From Mycolicibacterium rhodesiae NBB3 (GTDB lineage: Bacteria > Actinomycetota > Actinomycetes > Mycobacteriales > Mycobacteriaceae): 64,000 nucleotides of DNA. Under the pieces are notes generated by a model, which was not told where the DNA came from, made no database searches, and saw only the letters and a list, made by a program, of their open reading frames with translations. This document shows positions 44,193 to 53,455 of the stretch, piece by piece. A program made the position numbers and the translations under genes. The DNA lies in assembly GCF_000230895.2 (NCBI RefSeq), contig NC_016604.1:4154001-4218000 (forward strand). The letters are read 5' to 3'. Each line of letters begins with the position of its first letter. The stretch's first letter is position 1.

Positions 44193-44229
44193 ACGCCATA
44201 AAACCATCAAAAACACCTCAGGAAATGGG

Positions 44230-45234
44230 ATGCCGCACCGGTACAAGGTCCGCGAGATCGCCCAACAGTCCGGGCTCAGTGAGGCCACGGTCGACCGCGT
44301 GCTCCACGAACGCCCCGGCGTCCGCGCGAACACCAGGGCCGAGGTCGAGCAGGCGATCGCGGATCTCGACAAGCAGCGGGCGCAGCTGCGTCTGAACGGC
44401 CGTCGCTACCTGATCGACGTCGTCATGCAGACGCCGGAACGATTCTCCGACGCGTTCCGGTCCGCCATCGAGGCCGAACTGCCCGCCTTCGCTCCGGCCA
44501 TGCTGCGGGCCAGGTTCCACCTGTGGGAGTCGGGATCGACAGAGCAGATGGTCGACGCGTTGGGCCGCATTCGTGGCAGCCACGGTGTGGTCCTCAAGGC
44601 GCAGGACGAACCTGCGGTGGCCGAGGCCGTCGATCAACTGGTCTCCAGTGGTGTTCCGGTGGTGACGTATGCGACCGACATTCCCGCGAGCGCGCGGTGC
44701 GCCTACGTGGGCATCGACAATCACGGCGCCGGTGTGACGGCCGCGTATTTGATGCGGGAGTGGCTGGGCTCGGCGCCGGCCGACGTCCTCATCACGTTGA
44801 GCCGGGCGGTATTCCGCGGCGAGGGCGAACGCGAGGTCGGATTCCGTTCGGCGATGCGTGGCACCGGCCGAGCGATCGTGGAAGTCAGCGACAGCGACGG
44901 GATCGACTCGACCAATGAGCGATTGGTCCTCGAGGCACTCGAACGGCATCCGGACGTCGGCGCGGTGTACTCCGTCGGCGGCGGCAACACCGCCACCATC
45001 GCGGCATTCGAGCGATTAGGGAGGGTGTGCAGCGTTTTCGTTGCCCACGACCTGGACGTGGACAACAGAAAGTTGCTGCGTGACGGCCGCATCTCGGTGG
45101 TCCTGCACAACGATCTGCGCGCCGACGCGCGGTTGGCGATGCGGCTGATTCTTCAGCAGCAGGGCGCGTTGCCGGCCGAGCCGGCGCGCCCGGTGCCGAT
45201 CCAGGTCATCACTCCGTACAACCTGCCGCCGTAG
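44230..45234 (+). CDS. LacI-family transcriptional regulator
   Basis: A 334-residue repressor. The N-terminal HTH reads YKVREIAQQSGLSEATVDRVL with the hinge helix further on (RAEVEQAIADLDKQRAQLRL). The C-terminal periplasmic-binding-protein-like domain follows from YLIDVVMQTPERFSDAF. The AGGAAATGGG ribosome site is next to the ATG. Divergent from the dioxygenase/dehydrogenase cluster, it should sense a sugar or cyclitol. The DNA-recognition helix (SEATVDRVL) differs from the common TVSRVL pattern by Asp for Ser. Confidence 0.9.
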   Translation: MPHRYKVREIAQQSGLSEATVDRVLHERPGVRANTRAEVEQAIADLDKQRAQLRLNGRRYLIDVVMQTPERFSDAFRSAIEAELPAFAPAMLRARFHLWESGSTEQMVDALGRIRGSHGVVLKAQDEPAVAEAVDQLVSSGVPVVTYATDIPASARCAYVGIDNHGAGVTAAYLMREWLGSAPADVLITLSRAVFRGEGEREVGFRSAMRGTGRAIVEVSDSDGIDSTNERLVLEALERHPDVGAVYSVGGGNTATIAAFERLGRVCSVFVAHDLDVDNRKLLRDGRISVVLHNDLRADARLAMRLILQQQGALPAEPARPVPIQVITPYNLPP

Positions 45235-45549
45235 CCGCCCTGACGAGTGCTAGCAGCGGGCTACTGATCGGTAGCAATTTCCTTATTAATGACACCGAGT
45301 GCCACGTGACGTAAAACACATTTCTGTCTCACGGCGGGGACGGGCACATGCGTTGAGCAGCGAGTTCGACAAACGGCTACCTATGCCTCGACCGCGAGTC
45401 GCGCGATGGGCTGCCTAAGAGAAGTGCAATAATCGGTACTGCCAGTGACATCAAATTTGGTGGACGTCCTCACGATGGCGCGTCGCGTCGACTGCGACTG
45501 GAGAAGACGTTCGCCGGGATAGCTTGGACAAGGACGGAAGGCGGTCGAA
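45235..45549 (+). other. Intergenic region upstream of korA
   Basis: No gene is seen in these 315 bp. TAGCTT at 45520-45525 fits a mycobacterial -10 (TANNNT), and AGGACGGAAGG at about 45531-45541 is a purine-rich ribosome site for korA. Two fairly AT-rich patches (around 45270-45300 and 45425-45460) could be regulatory. I see no hairpin strong enough to call. Confidence 0.4.
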
Positions 45550-47495
<1,946 letters not shown>

Positions 47496-47499
<4 letters not shown>

Positions 47500-48599
47500 C
47501 AACAGCGAAGAGCGAAGCGGATCGCGCGTCGATCCAGTTGATTGGTGCAGATCTCGGACTGACGGCCGGGACCAGCTTGGTTCCGACGACAGACGAACCG
47601 CAGAAGTCCAAGGACTTCACCAGCGATCAAGAAGTCCGCTGGTGCCCCGGCTGCGGCGACTACGTCATCCTCAACACGATACGCAACTTCTTGCCCGAGC
47701 TCGGGCTGCGCCGCGAGAACATCGCGTTCGTCAGCGGCATCGGGTGCTCGAGTCGCTTCCCGTACTACCTGCAGACCTACGGGTTCCACTCGATCCACGG
47801 TCGTGCGCCGACGATCGCGACCGGTCTGGCGCTGGCCCGCCAAGACCTGTCGGTGTGGGTCGTCACCGGTGACGGCGATGCGCTGTCGATCGGCGGCAAC
47901 CACCTGATCCACGCGCTGCGACGCAACGTCAACCTGACGATCCTGCTGTTCAACAACCGGATCTACGGCCTGACCAAGGGGCAGTACTCGCCGACGTCGG
48001 AGACCGGCAAGGTCACCAAGTCCACCCCGATGGGCTCGCTGGACTACCCGTTCAACCCCGTGTCGCTGGCATTGGGCGCCGAGGCCACGTTCGTCGGGCG
48101 TGCACTGGATTCGGACCGCAAGGGTCTGTCCGAGGTGCTTCGCGGTGCCGCCGAGCACCGCGGTGCCGCACTCGTCGAGATCATGCAGGACTGCCCTATC
48201 TTCAACGACGGTTCGTTCGACGCGCTGCGGAAGGAAGGCGCCGAGGAACGGCTCATCAACCTGAGCCACGGTGAACCGATCACTTTCGGCGCCGACGGCG
48301 AGTATTGCGTGGTCAAGTCGGATTACGGCCTCGAGGTCGCCAAGACCGCCGATGTGTCGGCCGACGAGATCGTCATCCATGACGCGCAGCGTCAGGACCC
48401 GGCGTACGCGTTCGCGCTGTCGCGGCTGTCCGAGCAGAACCTTGATCACATGGTGATGGGAATCTTCCGGCAGGTCAGCAAGCCGACGTACGACGACGCC
48501 GCTCGGCAGCAGGTTGCATCGGCGCGTGAAGCCAAGCCGCACGACACGGCCGCGCTGCAGTCGCTGCTCCGAAGCAAAGACACCTGGACCGTCGACTAA
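47496..48599 (+). CDS. korB: 2-oxoglutarate:ferredoxin oxidoreductase, beta subunit
   Basis: A 367-residue ThDP- and [4Fe-4S]-binding subunit. Cys ligands are visible in VRWCPGCGDYVIL and GIGCSSRFPYY. The ThDP/Mg motif is VTGDGDALSIGGNHLIHALRRN, ending with NNRIYGLTKGQYSPTS. It is co-translated with korA by the ATGA overlap. Its TAA stop codon lies inside the likely -10 (TAATCT) for mobA. Confidence 0.95.
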
Positions 48600-48602
48600 T
48601 CT
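48597..48602 (+). promoter_or_regulatory. Probable leaderless promoter -10 of mobA
   Basis: TAATCT matches TANNNT and ends 7 nt before the mobA GTG, so transcription would start at or next to the start codon. The hexamer begins with the korB stop codon TAA. Confidence 0.5.
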
Positions 48603-48609
48603 CGTTGGC

Positions 48610-49197
48610 GTGACGTCGCCTGTGCCGCTTGCTGCAGTGATTCTGGCCGGCGGGGCATCCCGCCGGATGGGCCGCGATAAGGCCACCGCCGTATTCGACG
48701 GCAAGACCCTCGTCGAACGGACGGTGTCCGCGGTGAGCCCAAGATGCGCACCCGTATTCGTCGTCGCCGCCCCGGGCCAAGCGCTGCCGAGTCTGGAGGC
48801 CGAGATCCTGCGTGACGAGGTTCGTGGCGTCGGTCCGCTGCTGGCCACCGGACGTGGGCTGCGCGCGGCCGCGCAGGCAGGACTGGAATTCGCATTCGTC
48901 TGCGCCGTCGACATGCCACTGCTGTCCGCCGACCTGATCGACGAGCTCGTCGGTCCCGCGGTCCGCCTCGGCGCCGACGTCGTGCTCCCGTGGGACGGCC
49001 GTTCGCATTATCTGGCCGGGATCTACCGCACCAACCTGCACGAACGGGTATCCGGGCTGGTTGATGCCGGGGAGCGCAGCATGCGGGCGCTGGTCGAGTC
49101 CGTCGACACCCAGCGGGTCGTCATGCCCGAGCAGGCCTCGCTGACGAACGTCAACACCATCGTCGAGCTGAGGGACGCGGCCCCGCAGATTGCGTAG
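48610..49197 (+). CDS. mobA: Molybdenum cofactor guanylyltransferase
   Basis: Transfers GMP from GTP to molybdopterin to make the guanine dinucleotide cofactor. The 195-residue protein has the nucleotidyltransferase signature VILAGGASRRMGRDK near residue 10-24, the metal Asp in CAVDMPLLSADL, and the late conserved TNVNTIVEL (consensus NVNTP). GTG start without Shine-Dalgarno, consistent with leaderless translation. The korA-korB-mobA order is the M. tuberculosis Rv2455c-Rv2453c order. Confidence 0.92.
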   Translation: MTSPVPLAAVILAGGASRRMGRDKATAVFDGKTLVERTVSAVSPRCAPVFVVAAPGQALPSLEAEILRDEVRGVGPLLATGRGLRAAAQAGLEFAFVCAVDMPLLSADLIDELVGPAVRLGADVVLPWDGRSHYLAGIYRTNLHERVSGLVDAGERSMRALVESVDTQRVVMPEQASLTNVNTIVELRDAAPQIA

Positions 49198-49206
49198 CAA
49201 ATCTGC
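49185..49206 (+). terminator. Hairpin at the mobA stop codon
   Basis: GCAGATT and AATCTGC form a perfect 7-bp stem with an 8-nt loop, with the mobA TAG in the loop. There is no U-run. It may act as a terminator or 3-prime stabiliser. Confidence 0.4.
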
Positions 49207-49548
49207 AGAATATGATTTCACCGAATCTGATCACTCTCCGATCGAATAAGCGGCATCGAATGGCACGAGCCATGGCGGCGATATAAGCGCGGGCTCCCCG
49301 CGGTCCTGCATCTGCGACCGTTGGTCGCGCTAGCCGCCGGCGATGATTGCTGTTGTCCAGCAGTCTCTTTCGAGTGCTTGCCGGGCCGGGGTGCGCGCGG
49401 TCGGACGGTGAACTATTTTGCGAGTGTCGTTCTGCAGCAGCGCAGAATAGACCCATGCCGCGCTGAGCTCTGGCCGAGCTATCCCAACGCTGGTGCTCGT
49501 CGCTGCCGGGTGGAGTTGCCCTCTGCCGCATCGCGACAATCGGTATAT

Positions 49549-49569
49549 CAGTGGTCACTGAAATAGACT
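49549..49569 (+). promoter_or_regulatory. Candidate rpf promoter with palindrome
   Basis: CAGTG-GT-CACTG (49549-49560) is a perfect-arm palindrome lying immediately upstream of TAGACT (49564-49569), which fits a mycobacterial -10. A start here would give a leader of about 655 nt for the first rpf gene, with the riboswitch-like motif about 80 nt in. Confidence 0.35.
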
Positions 49570-49654
49570 GCAGTGCACTAGATTTCGTTGTTGGACGGCT
49601 CTGGACGTTGAACTGAGGAGTGTCGGCGTTGGGAAGCGTCTTCGCGAATTATGC

Positions 49655-49745
49655 AGTGAGCCAACGGATCAGCGGAAGAACCCGAAGCCGTCGTGACGGG
49701 TGCCTACAGCTAACTTCATTGCCCGGTCGGTGAAGCACCAGGGGA
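49655..49745 (+). ncRNA. Possible c-di-AMP (ydaO/yuaA-type) riboswitch, weak match
   Basis: The stretch contains AGCGGAAGAACCC, then GACGGGTG, then ACAGCTAACTTC (49706-49717). The last resembles the CAGCUAACCUCG core of ydaO RNAs, which control rpf and cell-wall hydrolase genes in actinobacteria. Other parts of the consensus (GGGGUGAAUC, CCGAAUCCG) are only partly matched, so this may be a chance similarity. A GTGTGC/GCACAC hairpin follows at 49749-49775. Confidence 0.3.
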
Positions 49746-49825
49746 TCTGTGTGCAGCGCCGAGCGTTTCGCACACATCTGCGCGGATGGCATCGTTACAA
49801 ACGGTGTGCTGGGTCACAAAATACT

Positions 49826-49841
49826 CGTGAGATGGCTCACG
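49826..49841. promoter_or_regulatory. CRP-like palindrome upstream of rpf
   Basis: CGTGAG-ATGG-CTCACG contains the mycobacterial CRP core GTGA-N6-TCAC with C/G instead of T/A at the outermost positions. CRP (Rv3676) regulation of an rpf gene is known in M. tuberculosis, for rpfA. The site is about 390 bp upstream of the first rpf start. Confidence 0.45.
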
Positions 49842-50231
49842 GTGCAGCGCGCTAGCTGAGAAATTCTCATATCCGTCAAACCTGCGGATGACCTGCGTGG
49901 ACGTTGGGAAGCCTCCGCCGTGATCGATCCGTTATCTGCGCGCGACACGCTCTTCACCGAAATGACTTTCGCCGACTGGGTTTGTACGGTCCAAAACAGC
50001 TTCTAACGGAGCAAATAATTTCAAAACCACGAAACCTGCGTGTGAGTGGGGCCAGGGCGGTGATGACGCCGCCGGCGGCCGCCGGGCGTGATGGCCCGGT
50101 AGGGCACCTTTCGCCTTCCACTGTCGTGCCTACCCGAGACGGCGCGACCCAAAACCCCGGCCTGTGACCAGGCATGTCTCCGTGCGTCCGCGCGGGGTGT
50201 GGGTGGTGCGCGCTCGTCGAAAGGATCGAAG

Positions 50232-50552
50232 TTGAAGAACATCCGCAAGACGATCGGTCTGGCGACCTTCGCCGGCGCGCTCGCCATGGCGCCGTTGGCG
50301 CTGGCTGGCACCGCCAATGCGGACAGCGTGGACTGGGATGCCGTTGCGGCATGCGAGTCCGGCGGCAACTGGGGGATTGCGACCGGCAACGGCTACTACG
50401 GCGGTCTGCAGTTCTCCATGGGCACCTGGCAGTCCAACGGCGGCAGCGGTTCGCCGCACAACGCCAGCCGTGAGGAGCAGATTCGCGTCGCGGAGAACGT
50501 TCTGCAGTCGCAGGGCATCGGCGCGTGGCCGGTCTGCGGCCAGCGCGGCTAG
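50232..50552 (+). CDS. rpfE: Resuscitation-promoting factor, copy 1 (RpfE-like)
   Basis: A secreted lytic transglycosylase-like enzyme that cleaves peptidoglycan and promotes regrowth of dormant cells. The 106-residue precursor begins at TTG (LKNIRKTIGLATFAGALAMA), with AAAGGA about 7 nt upstream; an earlier GTG at 50199 would spoil the signal. Signal cleavage is after ANA30. The mature part is almost only the Rpf domain (DSVDWDAVAACESGGNWGIA), with catalytic Glu42 and the C41-C102 disulfide. Position between mobA and valS is that of M. tuberculosis rpfE (Rv2450c). A strong terminator follows. Confidence 0.9.
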   Translation: MKNIRKTIGLATFAGALAMAPLALAGTANADSVDWDAVAACESGGNWGIATGNGYYGGLQFSMGTWQSNGGSGSPHNASREEQIRVAENVLQSQGIGAWPVCGQRG

Positions 50553-50570
50553 TAACACGTAAGACCTTTT

Positions 50571-50613
50571 GAGGCGGTGTCTGGGCGATACGCCCGGACA
50601 CCGCCTCTTCTTT
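50571..50613 (+). terminator. Strong intrinsic terminator after rpf copy 1
   Basis: An 11-bp perfect stem GAGGCGGTGTC/GACACCGCCTC is extended by an inner GGGCG-ATA-CGCCC hairpin and followed by TTCTTTCT. It is the best terminator in the window, and it implies that the second rpf gene has its own promoter in 50614-50771. Confidence 0.9.
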
Positions 50614-50771
50614 CTCAGAGGCCCCTTACGCCAGATAAGTAACGAATAAAACTTTTGACGCTTTCGTAACAGGTGAGGTTCATCACTCGAAAGAACGGAT
50701 AGCCGCGTTGAAGCAAGCACAGGGCTTCCAGGCGGTCCTCAGTTCCAAACGGTCGGGGAAGGACCGCAGTG

Positions 50772-51257
50772 ATGAATATTCGTAGGACTGTTACCAAGGC
50801 CCTGATGGCCGCCGTGATCTTCGGAGCTCTCGCGTTGTTCCAGATCGCCATGTCCACCGCCACCGCGAACGCGGACTCGGTCAACTGGGACGCCATCGCC
50901 CAGTGCGAATCCGGTGGTAACTGGTCAATCAACAGCGGCAACGGCCACTACGGTGGCCTGCAGTTCAAGCAGGCGACCTGGAACTCCAATGGCGGAGTGG
51001 GCAACCCCTCGACCGCTTCGCGCGCCGAGCAGATCCGCGTTGCGGAGAACGTTCTGCGCACCCAGGGCATCAAGGCCTGGCCGAAGTGCGGTCCCCGCGG
51101 CGCGTCGCCGGCCGTCTGGAGCAATCCTTCCGTGTCGATGCCGACCACGCCGACGGCGCCCGCCACGGCGACCGGCTGCTCGGCGATGCCGTCCAGCGGA
51201 CTGTTCGGCTTCATCAACCCGCGTCAGATGTGCTCCGCGCTGCTCGGCGGCCGCTGA
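50772..51257 (+). CDS. Resuscitation-promoting factor, copy 2, with C-terminal extension
   Basis: A 161-residue second Rpf, directly downstream of copy 1. Signal MNIRRTVTKALMAAVIFGAL, cleavage after ANA34, Rpf domain with catalytic Glu46 (QCESGGNW), then a 50-residue tail rich in Pro/Thr/Ala ending in SGLFGFINPRQMCSALLGGR with two extra Cys (TGCSAM, QMCSAL). GTG 50769 is an alternative start; GGAAGGA lies upstream. The two mature Rpf domains are about two-thirds identical by eye, which fits a tandem duplication (RpfE/RpfE2 as in some rapid growers). The tail has no equivalent in copy 1. Confidence 0.88.
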   Translation: MNIRRTVTKALMAAVIFGALALFQIAMSTATANADSVNWDAIAQCESGGNWSINSGNGHYGGLQFKQATWNSNGGVGNPSTASRAEQIRVAENVLRTQGIKAWPKCGPRGASPAVWSNPSVSMPTTPTAPATATGCSAMPSSGLFGFINPRQMCSALLGGR

Positions 51258-51260
51258 CCC

Positions 51261-52439
51261 TCACACCGGCTGGACGTCTCGCTCGGTCGGCGGCTTGAAC
51301 GCTGACCGGGCGGCGACGGCAGCGAGGTGCCTGGTGACCAGTGCTTCGGGCCCCAGCACGGTCGCGCGGCTCGCGGCGGCGCTGAGCAGCGGCGGCAAAT
51401 TCACGATCTGCCCGATCATCTTGGACTCCCGCACCAACCAGCGCACCCGCGGACGGCGGAACGCCGTGAACCTGCTGAAGGCGGCGGCGAGGTCGTCCGT
51501 CCCGTCGACGAAGGACGCCAGGATGGCCGCATCCTCGAGTCCCTGACAGCCGCCCTGACCCAGATGCGGCCGCATGGGATGTGCGGCATCGCCCACCGCC
51601 ACGATCCGCCCCCTCGACCACTGTCTGGCCGGATCGCGATCGTAGAGGTCGTTGTGCAGCACGCGACCGGGTTCGGTCGCCGCCAACACCGTCGGAATGG
51701 GTTCGGCCCACGCGCCGAACTTGTCCTTCAGATACTCGAGCTCGCCTCGCGGCGCTCGCCGTCCCTCCGAAGCCCGTTCGGTCGCAAACCAGTAGGTGCT
51801 GTCCGCTCCCAGCGGCACGTGACCGAACTCGATGGCCGGGCCGAGGACCTCGCCTGCGAAGTCGGGGTCGATGGTGCAGTTCGCCACCCCACGCCATGCC
51901 GTATAGCCGACGTAGTGGTTGTCGAGCGGGCCGTTGAGGTGGCGCGCCACGATCGAATGCGTACCGTCCGCGCCGACAACCGCGTCGGCGCGCATATCGG
52001 TGTCGCCCGTGCCGGGATCCGAGACACCCACCTGCACCCCGTCCGCCGTTGCTACCACCGAGCGAGCGCACACCCCATATCGCAGCGTCCCCTGCCCAAG
52101 CGCACTGGCCAATACCGACGTCAGGGCATTGCGGTGGATGACCACCAGCGGCTCGCCCAGAGCCTTGACCAGCCGCTGCGGCGACGGGTGACGCAGCCAG
52201 GTGCCGTCGTGCCAGCGCAGCGCCCCCGCGGTGATCCGGCCGCCGGCGGCGCGGACCGCGTCGCCGAGGCCGATGTCGTCGAGTGCGGCCAGTGCGTTGG
52301 GCCAGATGCTGATGCCTGCGCCGGACGACGTGTCGGTGCGTTCTTCGATGACCGTGACGTCGTGACCGCGCTGCTGCAGCGCGTTGGCGGTCGCCAGCCC
52401 GGCGATGCCCGCACCGATCACCAGGATCCGTTTCGGCAT
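51261..52439 (-). CDS. FAD-dependent aromatic-ring-type monooxygenase
   Basis: A 392-residue class A flavoprotein monooxygenase (PHBH fold). The NAD/FAD GxGxxG motif is at the N-terminus (ILVIGAGIAGLATANALQQRG), the DG motif in VVGADGTHSIVARHLNG, and the GD motif in VAVGDAAHPMRPHLGQGGCQG. It uses NAD(P)H and O2 to hydroxylate an electron-rich substrate. It is convergent with the second rpf gene (3-bp gap). Downstream of a separate minus-strand thioesterase/HxlR pair, with 22 bp between, it may be co-transcribed with them. Confidence 0.9.
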   Translation of the reverse strand: MPKRILVIGAGIAGLATANALQQRGHDVTVIEERTDTSSGAGISIWPNALAALDDIGLGDAVRAAGGRITAGALRWHDGTWLRHPSPQRLVKALGEPLVVIHRNALTSVLASALGQGTLRYGVCARSVVATADGVQVGVSDPGTGDTDMRADAVVGADGTHSIVARHLNGPLDNHYVGYTAWRGVANCTIDPDFAGEVLGPAIEFGHVPLGADSTYWFATERASEGRRAPRGELEYLKDKFGAWAEPIPTVLAATEPGRVLHNDLYDRDPARQWSRGRIVAVGDAAHPMRPHLGQGGCQGLEDAAILASFVDGTDDLAAAFSRFTAFRRPRVRWLVRESKMIGQIVNLPPLLSAAASRATVLGPEALVTRHLAAVAARSAFKPPTERDVQPV

Positions 52440-52461
52440 CTGTCGAACGTAGCGCGTGGCC

Positions 52462-52992
52462 TCAGAGGTCGAAGATGAGAAGTGTGCTGGTCGCCGTGGC
52501 CACGACCGCGCCGGACCCGTCCGTCACCACTCCTTCGGAGAAACCGACACGCGCTCCGGACTTCACGACGGTCCCGGTGGCGGTGAGGAGGCCGCTGCTC
52601 AGGCGGACCGCCTTGAGATAGTTCACCTTGATCTCGATCGAGGTGTAGCCCTTGCCGGCGGGCAGGGTGCTGTGGACGGCGCAGGCGGTCACCGAATCCA
52701 GCAGCGTACAGATCAGCCCGCCGTGAATCGCGCCTATCGGGTTGTAGGCGGATTCGTCTGGCCGACAGGCGAATTTGGCACGCCCGTACTCGGCTTCGAC
52801 GATCGCGAACTCCATCAGACCACTGATCGGCGGCTGCGGCAGAAGGCCGTCGGCCATCGCCTGCAGGTAGTCCAGGCCCGCCATGGTGAGCCCTTTGGCG
52901 GTGCCGGGGCCAGGATCACGCCACGTGACGGTCTTCGAGCGCTGTGGACCCCAATCGGCGCGCGCTTCGGTGTCGGTCAGTTCTGCGGTCAT
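52462..52992 (-). CDS. PaaI-type hotdog-fold acyl-CoA thioesterase
   Basis: A 176-residue hotdog-fold thioesterase. The catalytic segment NPIGAIHGGLICTLLDSVTACAV has the HGG-x(n)-D pattern of PaaI-like enzymes, and the core strands are IEIKVNYLKAV and SGLLTATGTVVKSGARV. The start ATG 52992 overlaps the HxlR stop as ATGA; a longer open frame upstream belongs to another frame. It probably releases an acyl group from CoA under control of the coupled regulator. Confidence 0.87.
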   Translation of the reverse strand: MTAELTDTEARADWGPQRSKTVTWRDPGPGTAKGLTMAGLDYLQAMADGLLPQPPISGLMEFAIVEAEYGRAKFACRPDESAYNPIGAIHGGLICTLLDSVTACAVHSTLPAGKGYTSIEIKVNYLKAVRLSSGLLTATGTVVKSGARVGFSEGVVTDGSGAVVATATSTLLIFDL

Positions 52993-53387
52993 CGCTTGTC
53001 CTTCAACGTGGTCATCGACGGGTAGTGGCGTTCGCGATCCGGATCGTCGAGGGCGACGGCGTGCACCTTGCCCCACTCCAGCAGGGCGTCCAGCACGGGG
53101 ATCAGCGCCTCGCCCGATGGGGTCAGTCGGTACTCGTAACGCGGAGGACCGCTTTGGTATTGCGACCGGGCGACGACCCCGGCGTGCTCCAACACCTTCA
53201 AGCGGGCCGCGATGCGGTCGCGTGGGGCGCCGGTACCCCGCACGATATCGGTGAAGTGGGTGGCTCCCAGCGCGATCTCGCGCACGACGAGCAGCGCCCA
53301 ACGCTCTCCGACGAGTTCGAGTGCCGCGGCGATAGGGCACGGCCGACCCGGGAGTTCGGCCAGTGGCAATGACGGTGCCGGGCTCAT
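52989..53387 (-). CDS. HxlR-family transcriptional regulator
   Basis: A 132-residue winged-helix regulator of the HxlR/MarR-like group: PCPIAAALELVGERWALLVV, HFTDIVRGTGAPRDRIAARL, LEHAGVVARSQYQSGPPRYEYRLTPSGEAL. ATG 53387 was chosen; a TTG at 53423 would place the start inside a palindromic operator. A single Cys (GRPCP, residue 17) at the HxlR N-terminus can act as a redox or electrophile sensor in several family members. Divergent from the S9 peptidase gene. Confidence 0.87.
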   Translation of the reverse strand: MSPAPSLPLAELPGRPCPIAAALELVGERWALLVVREIALGATHFTDIVRGTGAPRDRIAARLKVLEHAGVVARSQYQSGPPRYEYRLTPSGEALIPVLDALLEWGKVHAVALDDPDRERHYPSMTTLKDKR

Positions 53388-53409
53388 ACAACACAGCGTG
53401 CCACGACTG

Positions 53410-53426
53410 AGTTTGAAAATCAAACT
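53410..53426. promoter_or_regulatory. 17-bp palindrome, probable HxlR operator
   Basis: AGTTTGA-AAA-TCAAACT has perfect 7-bp arms. It lies 22 bp before the HxlR start and 29 bp before the divergent peptidase gene, in the place expected for an autoregulatory operator. Confidence 0.65.
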
Positions 53427-53455
53427 AACGGTGCGTCGGCTGCTGTGCTACGAAC

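Larger units (their letters stand above)
49198..50231 (+). other. 1-kb intergenic/leader region before the rpf genes
   Basis: No convincing gene is seen; open frames on both strands lack ribosome sites and recognisable protein. What it holds: a hairpin at the mobA end, a candidate promoter at 49549-49569, a possible c-di-AMP riboswitch fragment at 49655-49745, a CRP-like palindrome at 49826-49841 and a repeated GTTGGGAAGC (49628-49637 and 49903-49912). Such a long upstream region fits the heavy regulation known for mycobacterial rpf genes. Whether it is one long leader RNA or contains a second promoter is not clear. Confidence 0.5.

Noticed and set aside
49151..49558. 135-codon open frame on the minus strand in the mobA-rpf gap
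   Set aside because: No ribosome site, Arg/Ser/Ala-rich shadow-type composition, and it starts inside the mobA 3-prime end on the other strand.
50199..50231. GTG start for rpf copy 1
   Set aside because: It adds 11 residues before the signal peptide, and the TTG at 50232 has a well-placed AAAGGA.
50639..50670. Two GTAAC sequences upstream of rpf copy 2 as an MtrA box
   Set aside because: They are 27 bp apart, not the close spacing expected for MtrA direct repeats; GTAAC alone is too short.
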